From positions 213,218,001-213,282,000 of the forward strand of contig JBITNC010000001.1 of NCBI GenBank assembly GCA_050084985.1: 64,000 nucleotides of DNA, in the 5' to 3' direction. Made by a program: the position numbers and the translations under genes. Each line of letters begins with the position of its first letter. The first letter of the stretch is position 1. The notes beneath the pieces were generated by a model. It was given only the letters and a program-made list of their open reading frames with translations. It had not been told where the DNA came from and did no database searches. Below, piece by piece: positions 1 through 13,485 of the stretch. Source of the stretch: Nageia nagi (lineage: Eukaryota > Pinophyta).

Positions 1-24
1 CAAACTCCATACCTAATAATGCTT

Positions 25-602
25 TGTAACATCCCAAAGTGACCTTAGTCCTTTCTCACATTTATTGTTTTAATTTTCACTTTATTTTACTAACAACCTT
101 AAGTAGAAATTAAAATTTTGAAAGAATATTCCTTGCCCTTCCTTTTTGAATTTAACTTTCAAAAATTCATAGCAAGAAATAAATCACACATTTTACCTAT
201 GATGGTCACCTCAATCTATAGGATAATTGTTAATCCACACACATATATCCACAAACACCATTCATTATGAAACTCAACATTCTTGGGTACTCTACCATGC
301 AACTATATGATCTATAATGGTCATTGGGGTTTGTCAACGAATCAACACAAATCATTTCCTCACTCTTACGTTTTTGTTCCCATCACCAATTCACCTTTGG
401 TTCCTAGGGCCTTCGATTGCTCTTTTCATCTCATAGTAACCTATTACTTGCATCAAAAATCTTGAAGCTAGCATCAAATTGATATAAATAATACATATTT
501 CCACTTAAAATTGATCATCACATAGCAATGGCTCAAATATGATTTCATTTACACCCTCGATAATGTTTGAGGTCGATTAGTGCCATTGGATGGGTCATTA
601 CA
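25..602. mobile_element. Possible solo LTR
   Basis: The segment opens with TGTAACATCCC and closes with GGGTCATTACA, so the ends are TG...CA with a short inverted match (TGTAA/TTACA). That is a common form for plant gypsy LTRs. I see no matching 5-bp target duplication, no primer-binding site and no internal coding region beside it, so it could be a decayed solo LTR or chance. A short open frame inside (283-465, +) has no recognisable domain. Confidence 0.28.
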
Positions 603-2760
603 CATTTTCTTATCTACATTTTTTATCATCAAAATATATTTTCCACACATAATTTATATCAAGGATATTAATTTCCCTTATTAGTTCTTCCTCTACATCT
701 TGGTAAGTTCCAATATCAACATTCTAAAAGAAATACACTGACTGATTCTCTTTCATGTTCACTTTATGTGTTCTAGCTTCTTAAAAGATTTGATAATTAC
801 TTTTTGCATTATTTGCTTTTGGAATGATAACCCATCTCTACTTAGCTTTAGATTTGAGAATTTTTAGTGTATCTTTTACTAGAATTTGTGAAAAATGTCA
901 AATCCTAAGATATCATTCCATCCATCTAAGATCCAAACTACCTTCCCAATAACATCCCATAAACTATTGTCATAGATAAATAATTATGATATTCATAAGT
1001 ATCTTTTTCACTAGGAAGGTTGATAAATTAATAGTGATGTCTTTAACTTTACCAATTATTTTAGCAATCAAGGAATCCATCTAATAGCATGAATCAGGGT
1101 TATTCCTAAAGATCGGCCCCAAAATAAACTTGGAGAAACTAAGGTGAATTAGTTTCATAATTTGGGTGAAAATATAGCCTTTAAAATAAAGGTATAATTG
1201 GATACACACTATAGGTTGATATTTTGGTGATTAGATACATAAAATTAATATTTTCTTGTAATTTTAGGGTGAATGACCCTCCTTTTAGGGCTCCAAATAA
1301 TAGCTAATTTGAAAATCTTAAAATCCTAATTTTTGCTTATTAGTGAAGATTAGCCACTAAGAAAAACATTGGAATTAATCTTCACATTATGTAAAATTTA
1401 GTTTTGGAATTTGAACAACTTTGAGTGGTACAATATTATATGTAGCCTGTAAATCTAGTATGTAATTACACAACCTTCTTCCATTCACCCATAATGATAT
1501 ATAAAAGGAGGTATTTTGGCAATTTTTTGTTGAACCATTTAGATTTTTTCACTAACAATATTCTTACATATTATTAGGTTTGCATGTATTTTGGTAAGCT
1601 TGATCACATCTAATAACTCCATTGTTTGAGGATCATTTTGCAAGATTTATAAAATGGAGATGTTGGTAGTTTTCTTTACTAAATATTCAATAACGCTATG
1701 CTTCAATGTGGAAGGTTCCCTTTTTTATTTATTTGAACCTCCTTAGACTTCATTTACATCTTATCATATGGTTGATATTGAGCCTTTATTTGATATATTA
1801 TCATCATGGTGTAATATTTTGAGGGGTTTTCAATGTCTTAAAAGAAGGAATTAATTTTATTCTCATTATCTTCTTATGTAGAGCTATATTCCCCTTATTC
1901 AATTTGATTATTGCTTCCTAGTAAAGTTTCATTCTCTAAGATTATTTCTTGCAATATATTCATATAAATACAATTATTTTGATCATGTTCAAATTTGCAT
2001 AAATTATATTAAGTATTTAAATAAGAGGATTCAACTTTTCCAATGGAACAGGGACTATCTTATTTTCCTCTTTATTGTCTCCTCATGTATGATATGAGAA
2101 TTTTTTGAAACCATGTTAAGGTCAATGCCATTGTTCAGAATTTCTTGTATGTTGAATTGTTACATTTGTTAGTTTCTTAAGAATCTTATTTTCTTTAATC
2201 AACCTCATTCTAATTACCTTTATTTGTTAGCAACCTCTTTCTTTTTCATCCTAGCTATGACATTCCCATCTTTGTCTTTTGTAACTCTATTTTAGAAGTT
2301 TATGTGTTGAGCATGAACATATATGTAGAATATAGAAGAATATAAGGTCATATATTACAAAAAAATAAGGTCACAAAATAATGAATTATCTCATGCATCT
2401 CACCTCATCTCCTCTTGTCTTGTATTCAAAATACCTCTTGCTCTCCTCTAACCCCTCAATCGAAAAACTAAAAAAAAAAGCAAATAAAATAAAAATTGCA
2501 AGCCTAGTTCCCCATGTACACCTTATTTTATTTTTTATTTTCATTAAGAGGTGTTTTTAAGCCACCTCATCATGTTATTTGGGTGCAATTTTTAACTGCC
2601 ACTAAAATCCTAACTTAAGGTAGTTAAAAATTGCCTCCCAAAAACCACCTCAAATTACCCACCTCCTAGGCTTATTTTTGGTCTAGTGAGGATTGATCAA
2701 TTAGTATTACAACTATAATTTTTATTCTTATTTCATACTAAATCATTAGAAGATGTAGAG
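603..2760. other. AT-rich intergenic DNA, nothing recognised
   Basis: AT-rich sequence on both strands with only short open frames, no recognisable protein motif, no RNA gene and no clear repeat ends. It is probably very old transposon debris, but I cannot assign it. Confidence 0.5.
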
Positions 2761-4690
2761 AGGTTTAGAAACATATGATAAGAAGTGAAAATCATAAAGA
2801 TAATGCAAATTATAATTGAAGAGGATAGGATAAAAAGGCCATGGATGAAGATAGTCAATACAATAGCAATGAAGAACCTAGCTTTGAAGAAGTTAGGGAT
2901 ATTAACACTAAGAAATAAAAATTCAATGAAGGAGGTGTCCCTAGTAGCAATGGTAGAAGAAACAACAACAAAAGTAGCAAAACAAGAAGTGATTATAGTG
3001 GTAGCGATAAAAATGATGATAGAAAAAGAAGTCTTTCAAATTCAAAAGATAAAGAATAACAATAAATAATATAATCAAGATGAAGTGTGGGAAGAATATG
3101 TTGAATAAGTTGTTATCATGATGAAGAAGATTAGAAGCTTGTATCTTATGATTTAAATCCAAATGTTGATGCCAAGGTGGAAATAGTTAAAAATGATATA
3201 TCAATACATATGGTAGGTAACCCTAATCAAAATACTAGATCCTCTTCTAAATCAAGTATGAAATATACACCCTCAAAAGAACAAAGTATTAAGAAAATTA
3301 GTAGCACTTCTAGTAGAGGAACACAAGAAAAAATAGGAGACGATGAAGTTCAAGGACATGATGATGAGGATGAAGGTAGTGGAGATAAAGAAATAATAAA
3401 CAAAAGGATACAAGAATAATACAATGGACCCCAAATAGGGTAAGATAGATGAATAGTTGTTGCAGATCTTGTAAAAAGTCAACAAATTATTAATAGTTTC
3501 AAATTGGAAGGGATAGATCTAGATGCTTACTTGAAGAATGTTGAGCATGAAAGTAGTGATGAGGAGAAAGGGAGGAGGTAGAAAAAGGATATGATCTCCA
3601 CTAATAGATATTTACAAGAATTCTCATGCATAGAATATGGTCACTTGATTATTAAAATATTGTATTTTGAAAAAAAAAATCATAGAGAAAGTGATGCTTA
3701 AAGTTAGGGTATAAAATTCAAATCTGCTAATCAAACTTTAAGGTGGAAAATTCATGGCCAAAGAAGGAATTGATAGAGTATCCAAAGATGCTAAGACATA
3801 TGAGAAGCAAGTTCAAGTTCTTAAAGATGGAAAAAAGCAAATTTTCAAAATTTAAGAAGCTTGATCCTGATCTGCATAATTTGTAGTTCAATTATGTTAA
3901 GGGAAGTAAATTGATAATGCATATTGAAGGTATTATTAGGAAGATATTATTTACTTTTGATCAATCGTATGGTTCATTTTCTACATTAATTAATTGGAGG
4001 AAAGAGACTCAAGAATTGAAAAAATAGTTCCCCAATTTTCTAATAAAATGGCCTATACATTTAGATGCCATCAAACAAATGGAAAAATAAATGTAATATT
4101 AAGAAATTAGCTAGATGATTATTTCTTCTTTTATGATTGGTTGAATATGGATAAAAGTAAGTATTCAAGTCTTCAAACTTGATTGGATGATTTTTTTATC
4201 CTAAAAGGATCATTTTTGGATTTTAATTTTTAGGAGTGCAAATTATCACCATTGGTTTTCATGCTTGAAAGTAAACATGTTTATAAAATTTGGTGAATTA
4301 ACTATGCAAAAATAGGATCACCAATGATGATTCCGCATGGTAGTTTTCTTTTAATTTAAAATTTAGGGGGTAGTTTTGAGATTTGAAGCATTTTATTCTT
4401 CCATTTTGTTCTAAAGGCAATTCACTCCCATATTATTGCAAGTTGTTGAGAGTAGTTTTAACAATTATATGGTATTATTGAAGTATAGACTTGACAGTTG
4501 AAGATTCAAATATAATTCAAGGAGATTGCAGATTAGAGAAAGAGTGTTACTCTTATGATAGTGTAATCCATATTCACATTGATTTGTAATCCCCATTTGG
4601 GTCCCATAATGAAGAAGAAATGTTAAATTTGATGAGGAACTCATATAAATTTGACTATATTATCTTATTTTAATGTTGATTTTAATATTG
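2761..4690 (+). other. Degenerate coding-like stretch, unassigned
   Basis: The plus strand holds short Lys/Glu/Ser-rich open frames (2785-3069, 3177-3419) and then stretches that read as peptide in shifting frames with stops, for example around 3420-3560 and 3880-4060. A low-complexity acidic run (DDEDEGSGD) lies near 3360. This stretch is directly upstream of a gag-like relic on the same strand, so it may be the N-terminal part or leader of the same decayed retroelement. I recognise no domain, and the composition alone could produce these frames. Confidence 0.25.
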
Positions 4691-4699
4691 TTATGTAAT

Positions 4700-4990
4700 A
4701 TGACTAGAATTATGGATTTACTTTTAAGTAGACAAACCATGGATGAGCCAAAAAAAACTAAATTTGAGAGAATATAAGATCATGGTGGTAGGTCTTCTCA
4801 TGTTATTACATCATTGACATTCAAGGTAGAGACCAAAGTTGAAATCCCTACTTTTGGAGGAAAGGTAGATTCCAAGAAGCTCACCAATTGGTTGAAATAA
4901 CTAAAGGTATATTTCCACATTAAATGTGTTGAAAATTATATTCAAAAATAAATTATTTGTAAGATTGAAAATGGGAGGCATCATCAAACA
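4700..4990 (+). pseudogene. Ty3/gypsy-type gag relic
   Basis: About 80 codons on the plus strand read VEIPTFGGKVD, then KKLTNWL, then a KVYF motif. This matches the start of the retrotransposon gag domain, a short 'pattern-F-x-G' followed by a 'W-L-x-x-L/M-x-x-Y-F' helix. Stops interrupt it after TNWLK and again about 24 codons later, and no protease, RT or integrase follows. In intact elements this domain forms the capsid shell around the RNA. The family is inferred from the motif pattern only. Confidence 0.5.
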
Positions 4991-5440
4991 TCATGGTTTT
5001 GACGTATGCCACTCTTTGTCTATTTCTATCTTTATATGCTAACTTAAACCATTCCCTAATGAGGTCACAAGGTTTGTATGCATTTTTGCACATTTTCCTT
5101 AACTCCTCCAAGCTCATCTCAAATCCCCTATTTGACTAGGATAACATAGCCTCTATCCCTTTTGTAGATAAATCATCAATTACTTCACCTCTATGGTCTC
5201 CTACTACCCATCTCTCATAACTTGTATATTTGGCCACTTCAAGCACAAGCTTTAAGAAATAGAGCATGAAATTGATGCACCCTTCCTTGAAGAGACCTAA
5301 AGAGTAGATGGGGTCATCATATTTTACCTCCTTAGTGAATTAATTTACATTCTCTTACATTCTACTAGGATCTGTATGACCCTAGTTAATATTTCTAATG
5401 TTTCATAGTGTTTCACAAATGTGGGCTTTTGGCTTTACAT
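4991..5440 (-). other. Coding-like remnant, unassigned
   Basis: Read on the minus strand, about 5040-5285 gives a fairly coherent peptide (including MLYFLKLVLEVAKY and YERWVVGDHRGEV) with few stops. It faces the gag relic and could be part of an unrelated transposon protein or another retroelement. I do not recognise it. Confidence 0.22.
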
Positions 5441-6554
5441 GCCCATCCTTCTAGATTTGCATTAGAATCTTTGAATTCAACCTCCTTGTATCTTGGCCTA
5501 CTTATTTTACCATATTGCAAGAAAAAACTAATGAATAATCCTTCTAAACATGTTGGTTGAGTTAAAAGTAATCAACAACTAAATGCTCCTTTAACATTAT
5601 TTATTTCTAACTAAAAAAGATTCAACAATTATTAAACAAAATAATTAGTTGGAAGGGAGTGGATATGCAACATCTACCAACATAATGTACTTTGAATCTA
5701 GCCAATTGAATAACATCTTAATCATAGAGCTCATCTCTGTAGATTTTATCTAATATGATTGATTGAATAACCAAAGCTAGTTTCTCAAATGATTAGTTAG
5801 ATTGAGTTTGTTCAAGTAAAATCAATGATTAAAGGTGACCCTCAATTCGACCAAAGCATTCTAGTTATTTTCTAATTGCATTAAATCCATATAGCATTGT
5901 TAACTTGTTTAAACTTGGATTGGACCTAACTAAGAGTATTGCTTCTTTTAACTATGTTTTTATCATAGTCAAGTAAAATTTTATCCGCTAGGTTGAGTTT
6001 TTCCCCTTCTTGGGTTTGGTATCCTCATTATCTCTTATCTATGTATTAAAAATAGTTAGTTAGAAAGGATTTACTAAGGATAAATTTAATTCTTATTGGG
6101 TACCTTCCTTTCATCTCTCTTGTTAAATTTTTATTGCTTTGCAATTGGTTGGGTTTGTCTTATATACTTATATCAATCTTCAACTTAGTAGGGCTTCACT
6201 ACTCATAAATTAATACTCCAAATATTTATCCTCACCCTAGATTCGATAATTGTATGTAAAAATCATTACCGATGGGGGTATTTATAGATATCAAAAGCTC
6301 TAGTATGTTATCTAAGGTAAGGAGCACATGTCATCCATATGACCTATCATGTTTCATCAAACTAATGATAAAGATCTTTTAGGGCTTACATGAGAACCAA
6401 TGTATCCCCTTTAGTTGGATCATAATAATATTTTTTTTCTTATACCCACCTTCTCACTTTAAATTTGACTAGTGAAAATAGTTTAACTTTCCTTCAAATT
6501 GCATTGGTCGAATTGAACATAGATAATAGCTTAAACCATAACATATCATCCTAA
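5441..6554. other. AT-rich intergenic DNA
   Basis: No gene is visible. Motifs such as GGTTGGGTT and TTGGTCGAAT recur here and are related to the tandem repeat that follows, so this may be a more diverged part of the same array. Confidence 0.4.
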
Positions 6555-7196
6555 GTTTGACTAATGATGTTCTTTGTTAAAAGCATTGGTTGGGTTGGAA
6601 CATATATATATAATTAACCCCTTGTTGGTATCACCTAATATAATGAACAACTTAGTCAAATCCAATTAGGGAAACATGTATTTCAATATGGGTCTCTTGA
6701 TCTAACCAATAGTTGGATTCACTTCATCCCACCAGTTAATATGACTGTACACTTAAACTTGCTTACTATGTGAGTTATTCGAACCCAATTGGGCATACAA
6801 TTCAACTCTCTCTTGGTGTAAATTAATTTGACCAACTGCAATTTATTTTTTCTCAAAATTGTTATTCAGATCCATTATGTATAATAGCTTTAGATCTTGC
6901 AGGTGCTTTTTGATCTGACCAATGGTTGGGTCCTCTTTATTCCTCAAGTGAATCTAACTGATGCATTTTACTTCATTATCTGGTTTATTTAGTTGGATCT
7001 AACTGGACATATAATTTGACTCTTCTCCTTATGCACTTATATTTTACTAACAAGAATCTATTCTTTTCTAAAATAGTTAGTTAGATCCATGAGCATTAGT
7101 TATCCAAGTTCTTGTAGGTTCCCTTCCATTCGACTAATGGTGGATCCTCTTCATGGGGTCATTCGATCAAACCAACTAGAAAGTCACACACTTAAT
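6555..7196. repeat. Diverged tandem repeat, period about 214 bp
   Basis: Three landmarks recur at about the same interval. The GATCTAACCAAT/GATCTGACCAAT/CGACTAATGG block occurs near 6698, 6912 and 7131. The block ending in GCATACAATTCAACTC or ACATATAATTTGACTC occurs near 6770 and 6983. The TAGATCTTGCAGG/CAAGTTCTTGTAGG block occurs near 6890 and 7105. This gives roughly three diverged units. The repeat is non-coding and unassigned. Confidence 0.55.
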
Positions 7197-8140
7197 TTTT
7201 TGTTATTTTTCTAATTTTCAAAAAGATCTTCTCCTTTCAAATTACAAAATTTGAAAAGATCATCCTAAAACTTAAATAAAAAGGAGCCCCAAAATTTCTC
7301 TATCAATTTTGGGTGGAAACACACACATGCTAAGTAGGTAAATAAATATTACATAATTATTTTTTTATTTGTAACAAATATATTTTTTTAAGTGTGATAA
7401 ATAAGTTTTTAATCTATGTTTTCTTTTGGATCATTATTCATACTCCACATGGAGTAAGTTCATATTATATGTCTATTAATACTACTTGTATAAGTTTCTC
7501 ATATACATAGATTCTACAAAAGACACAACGATCATAGATAATCTTTTTTACTTTTTATTTTTTTGATGAGACTACCTAAGGCTACACTATAAAGCTTTTC
7601 ATCAAATGTCATTTAAACACTTAATCAATATATATTTACTTTTGGACAAACTTTTATAGATCCTACAAACCAATGGGTTTAAAAGGATGTTAAAAGACTC
7701 CTATATAAATATTAGAGGACCCACGCATTTTTTACATCACACCCACCCACTCACCTAAGGGTCTAAACCTTGGACCTTTTTTTGGAGAGCCAAAATCTAA
7801 ACCACTTGGGTTGTCCCTTAAGGGATCATTTTTTTTAATAAACTTTTCTCTCTATTGAGATTGAACATTTATCTACTTTAATTTTACTAAATCTCAAATA
7901 GGTAATTGAGAAACTTCAAAATATACTTATTGATCTATTTCATATGTTTTAATGCATTAATTAGCTTGTACATTCATCCCATAGATTTTTTGTATTATAG
8001 ATTCATCAACAAAAAACACATCAAATGTTTTTTATATTTTAACATTTAAAATAATATAACTTTAAAATTTACTTAAAGCTATTATTCATATTTTAATGCA
8101 CTAATCGTATTCATTAATTCAAATTACATGCATAAAAAAA
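7197..8140. other. AT-rich intergenic DNA
   Basis: No gene or element ends recognised. A pyrimidine-rich stretch around 7690-7830 is less AT-rich than its surroundings but has no coding potential that I can see. Confidence 0.45.
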
Positions 8141-8470
8141 GGGAAAATATCCAAAATGCCATTGTAATTTAAGGAAATATCAAAAATACCTCTATTTTTT
8201 CCAAGATTTCAAAAATACCCCTGTCAACTTTTTATAAATATAATTTGATATCAAAATACAGTGAGATGCACTACCTATGTACCTATATTTTCTTGCCCAT
8301 GTTGGATTTCCTTCCAAACACTATCTCATAATTGTCCATCTCAAAGGGTGTTCTATGGTTGCCATCTTTACTCAATCTCAACAAGCGCTCATCCATAATC
8401 TGCTCTAATGAAGAGCTTCTAATTGGAGACCTCTTCATGCTCTTAGGATTGTAAGGCCTCCATCAAACCC
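8141..8470 (+). repeat. Left terminal inverted repeat
   Basis: Pairs with 17135-17430 in reverse complement. Shared landmarks in order from the tip: the GGGAAAATATCC tip, an ATACCCCT block, TTTTCTTGC followed by TTGGATTTCCTTCCAA, TGTCCATCTCAAAGG, and GACCTCTTCATG near the inner edge. The right copy differs at scattered positions and has a GC-richer segment near 17330. Confidence 0.75.
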
Positions 8471-8823
8471 CATATCATCTAAATTAAAGCTCTTGATGTT
8501 TCCCCTAAGCTTTTACTTATTCAAAATCATGACATAAAGCAAAGGGGTTGGATTAAAAAGACTATAATTCATCACAAGTATCCCAATGTCCTTGGGATTT
8601 AATCTAGACTTTTGAAACAAGGCATCCATGACACCAAACATAACCTACTTTGTGTCCTCCTTGGTGTCCATCATGGATTCAAATGCATCTCACATGCTTC
8701 TTCACAATTTATATATCACCTCATAGAGAAATGGAGGGTAGCATTTGTGAAAATAATAGGATTCTAGAATGAGTGTAGTGAGGAGTAGAAGAAGATCAAA
8801 TCTTTTATGATATAGTCTATTTT

Positions 8824-9319
8824 TGAAGGGATTGAAATATAACTAATACAATCCTAAACTACCAATATCTCATAGAAACTCATACTAACATCAAGATAAC
8901 TCAAAAAGATAATCTCACAAGATGACACAAGATGTAAGTAGTTCCTCCAACTAAAAGTACATCCACTAACTAGATCTTACTTCATTTATAAATATGAATC
9001 TCTTACAATTTTTCTAACTTATCTTCTAAACACTATCTTATAGCATAGCTTTACTTCATAAATTGGTGTGTGATCAAAAAAATAGCCTTCTATTTATAGG
9101 CCAAAATCTCTCTTTGGATCACCCTTTTATCCAATGTACAAAAGCATGACTTGCACATCCTTTTACCTAAGAGGCATGCTCATGACATGGAGTGTAGAAT
9201 AAGTTACATTATCATATTCACTTAAATACTTAAAGTATATAATTATACCTTTAAGTATTAATGAATTTACAAATAAGATTAATACAAACCTTTACAATAA
9301 TGCATTATACATTCCAACA
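8824..9319 (-). repeat. 3' LTR of the copia element
   Basis: 496 bp, the 3' LTR in the element's own minus-strand sense. It matches 16616-17113 along its whole length with scattered substitutions and small indels, including shared blocks around ATCCACTAACTAGATCT and TACCTTTAAGTATTA/TACCCTTAAGTATTA. Confidence 0.93.
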
Positions 9320-9328
9320 CTTCCCTTT
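9320..9328 (-). promoter_or_regulatory. Copia polypurine tract
   Basis: AAAGGGAAG on the minus strand lies immediately before the 3' LTR start TGTTGG. The position and purine content match the plus-strand primer of an LTR element. Confidence 0.7.
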
Positions 9329-10024
9329 AATGCAATATTGGGATAGAGCAAATAAGAGAGAAGGAAGAGAGAAAGTAAGAGAGTTCTGCTTCAAATAGAT
9401 ACAACTAAAGATGAGAACTTTTTACATATTTATGAAATAAATAAGATCTAATTTGATATTCACTAATTTGTTAAATACAATCATTAACCATAATCAATTT
9501 CAATGTACATGAAGTAGTCATCCAACTAGAAGTCATGAAGAGTCTCTAAGAGCTTGCATATCCAAAGTAAGTAATCTATAATCTTAAAAGAACTTGTAGG
9601 TCATAAGCAACTCAAATAATAAGATCAGTTAGATACAACATATTCATATCAACAAAGATAAATGAATCATATAAATACCATCATGAACTAATCAATGATG
9701 CATTATAAGTCATCACTAAGATGTCAAACCAAGACTCATAGTCACCTGCTATATATAAAAATATGTATTGATTATCATTATAAAATAGAGCATGCACATA
9801 CAAGTTCCTCACATTTGGATAACTGAACAATGTTAAAAAACATATAATATTTTCTCACATATGGATAATTAAACAGTGCTAGATTGGCCAATCTTTTACT
9901 TTAAAATTTTGTATAATAAGTTTCTCACATAGAGCGAACTTACCATGAAGGTGTATAATAAAATCAACACTATATAGCATAAAATATTTCTAAGGGTGAA
10001 GTTATCATCATAAATATGAATTCA

Positions 10025-13000
10025 ACATAAGAATTCAAACTTCACTCCCCCTTGAGGGTAACTTCACCAACCCAATGGCATTTTTAAACTTATAAAATTG
10101 AGCTTCTGGGAGAGGCTTGATGAATAAATCAATGGAGTTCAAGGTGGATGGACAATACTCTAGGTGTATGATGCCATCAAGAACCTTTTTTCTAATAAAA
10201 TGTACCTAGTTTTTTATATATTTTATTCTTTAATGAAACATAGATTCTTAGCCAAAGAGATCGTTGATTGATTGTTTAAAGAAATCAAAGATGAGCCACC
10301 TTGCTCATACCTAATTTTTTTCAAAAGATGCCTTAGCCAAATGGCTTCTTGAGTTGCAAAAGATATGGCACTGTATTTAACTTCTATGGTATAAAAATAA
10401 ATAGTAGGTTACTTTTTGGAAGCCTAAGAGATAGCATCTAAACCAATGTTAAACATATGAAAAGGTTGATTTTCTATCATTTCTATCTCTTCCATAGTTA
10501 AAAATTGAGAATCCAGAGAAAACAAATGAGGGTAACTTAGAATACTTAAGATCAAGATCTTTAGTCCTTGCAACATACCTCAATATTTATTTAACAACAT
10601 TGAGATGCTTAATATATGGTTTTTGCATAGATCGAGCCATCAAATTCATTATAAATGTAATATCTAGCTTAAAAATAGTCAAATACAAAAGACTACCAAT
10701 TAATTACCTGTAAGCTATGGCATTAGCTACCTAAGAGTTAGAGCTCAAAAAAATAATGATTCCAAAAAAGATTGGAATCATAACATATCTACATTCTTCC
10801 ATTCCAAACTTCTATAAGATGTCTAATATATATTTAGATTGACTGATATAAGTACAATCTTTGTATTGATACACTTGCATTTCAAGATAGTAGTGCAAAA
10901 GACCAAGATTAATCATTTCAAATATTACTTTAAGTTTGGATATGCACTCTTGAATGATTTTTTCATTTTTTCTAGTTATCAAAAGATCATCCACATAAAA
11001 AAGAATCAAGACCATATTTTTTCTCTAATTGAGCAAATATAAATTGGAGTCAGAAAAACACTTGGAAAAACCAATGTTTGCAAAATACTCTAAAATCTTT
11101 TTATACCAAGCTCTAGATGCTTACTTAAGTCTATATAATAACTTCTTTAGCTTGCACACAAAGGATTTTTTGCCTTCCATAATGAACCCTTCTAGTTGAT
11201 TCATGAGAATTTCTACATCTAAGTCACCATTAAGAAATACACTCTTGATGTAAAAAGAGCAAGAATAATACTTATAGTAGGCATTATTTTCATGAGAGCA
11301 AAGGTTTTCTCATAATTTACATCATATTTTTAAGCAAAACCTTTGGTTACTAATCTTTCATTATATTTCTCAATATCTCCAACAGAATTAAACTTGATCT
11401 TGAAGATCCACTTATTACCAATCACATTCTTCTCATTATGATAAGAAACTAAATCCCAAGTTTCATTTTTTATAGCATCTTATACTCTACTTTCATGGCT
11501 TCCATCCAGCACTCATGCTTAGAAGCTTCTTTAAAGGTTAAGGGCTCATACTTGTTATCAATCTTAGTAAATAAGGATTTATTCAAGGTTGTGCTCCTTG
11601 TTACCTTTTGAGTTAAAATTTTTTTCTCCTGAGGTGACTTATCCACATCAATATCTAACTAGCTAGGTGCAATTAAAGAGTCCTCTAAATCATCAACATC
11701 TTTATTAGAAAATAGATTCTTCAAAAAATTTATTAAACTTTACATCCTTTAAAACAAACATAACTTTGTAGGATGGAGTAGAGCCTGTAGCCTCTATGCT
11801 AACTGTTATAACCCATAAAGATACATTTTTCAACTTTTTTATCTAATTTTTTTTTCTTAAAAATAATGTAGGAGTATGCTTCACAACCAAGCACCTTAAG
11901 GTGAGAAATGTTAAGTTTTCTTCTTGACCATGCCTCAAAAGGATTTTTACCTTAAATGACTTTTGTGAGCCACTTATTCAAAGTGTAAATAGCAATGCTC
12001 ACAATTTCACCCTATAAGCAACTAAAAAGATTACCTAGCATACATCTAACCATCTTCATAATTATCCTATTTTTTCTTTCGATAACATCATTCTGCTAAA
12101 GAGTGTATGGAATTGTAAATTACCTCTTAATTCCATACTTAATGCAATAGATATTGAACTCATTGCTATTATATTCTTTTCCATTATCTAATCTTATCAT
12201 CTTGATTTTAAGGTTAATTTGATTTTCAACTAAAGCTTTAAAATTCTTGAAACTCTCAAAAGTTTGATCCTTATGCTCAAGTAGATACCCAAAGGTCACC
12301 TACTAAAGTCATCAATAAAGGTCAAAATGTAAGATGCTCCTGTAAGTGATTTAATTTGAAATAGACCCATCAAATCTAAATGCATAAGTTGAAGAGATTG
12401 AGAAGCTCTTATTACCTTATCATTTTCAAATTTTTATCTATGCATCTTGTCAATAATACACTTCTTGCATAGACCAATCAAAAGAAAGATTGAAGGCAAA
12501 TCTTCCATAAGTTTTTGGTCTTTCATGATTTGAATACTCTTATGGTTAAGGTGCTTTAAATGTTGATGCCAAAGATTACCTTTAGAACACATATTTGTAG
12601 TAAGATAAATATTTGATGGAACTTGATCCATAATATAGAGATCATCTTTTACTGACCTTTTAACCAACGTGGTAAGTTCTTTCTTAATGCATAAAGATTG
12701 AGAGTTAAACTCAAATAAGTACCTTTTTCTAGTAACTTGGATCATGGAGAGAAGGTTCATCCTAAGATTAGAAATATAAAGCACATTTTCAAGAACCTTC
12801 TCATGAATCAACACACTTCCAATGCCTTGAACTTCAAAGATAGAGTTATCACCTATCACAATCGCATCTTTTCTATACTTGTGAAAGTTTTTAAACTTAT
12901 CTTTTTCAAAGATAGGTGATTAGTCCAATTAGAATCAATAATCTAATGAAATGAAAAAGTGCAAGACATGAAGTAGAGCATCGTAGTAAAATCAACTTGA

Positions 13001-13485
13001 ATATTTTTCTTTCCTTTGAAGTTCTTTACATTTTTATTGCCTTTGTTCTTTTTCTTTCTTTTCTTTTTGTAGCAATCAATTTCTTTATGACTTTGGATGT
13101 CGCAATAGTTACAATTACCATCAAATGTTTCCTTAGGATATGGATTGTTTACTTTACCTTTTTCATCTCTTTATTTAAAGTGGTTATTGTTGCTATTATT
13201 CTTGCTACTGTTGTTGTTATTCCTATTGGTACCATTGTTCCTGCTGCTATTGTTGCCATTATCTCTTTTCTCAAACCTTTTAGAGGAAGAAGGATAAGAT
13301 TTCTTTTGATGGTTGAACTTTTTTTTGAAAGGAATTTTGGTTGCTCCAAGAGCAATGTTATTATCTTTAAAATAAAAAATCAACACCTTTTTGTTAAGGG
13401 TTTTCTCATTCTTCAAAAAGATCTTAGAAAGGTTCTCAAAAAAGAAAACTTCTTCTTCATCATCAAACCTTATTTTCATAACTAA
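10025..13485 (-). pseudogene. Copia gag-pol polyprotein relic
   Basis: Domains on the minus strand, from high to low coordinate: an Asn/Ser/Lys-rich gag tail (13171-13479); a CCHC-type zinc knuckle (CNYCDIQSHKEIDC, about 13066-13119); a protease region where the usual DSG is changed to DSN (near 12,900); the GAG-pre-integrase region (12434-12859) with LWHQHLKHLNHKS and a later CKKC, the H-H-C-C zinc pattern; a disrupted integrase core; RT with YVDDLLIT (10812-11015); and RNase H with NNQSTISLAKN (about 10,200-10,300). It ends near 10,025 in an IKPLPEAQF tail. Many stops and frameshifts make it non-functional. The domain order and the YVDD motif make the copia call firm. Confidence 0.9.

Noticed and set aside
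12997-13485. 162-codon hydrophobic plus-strand frame
   Set aside because: It is the shadow of the Asn/Lys-rich copia gag tail on the minus strand.
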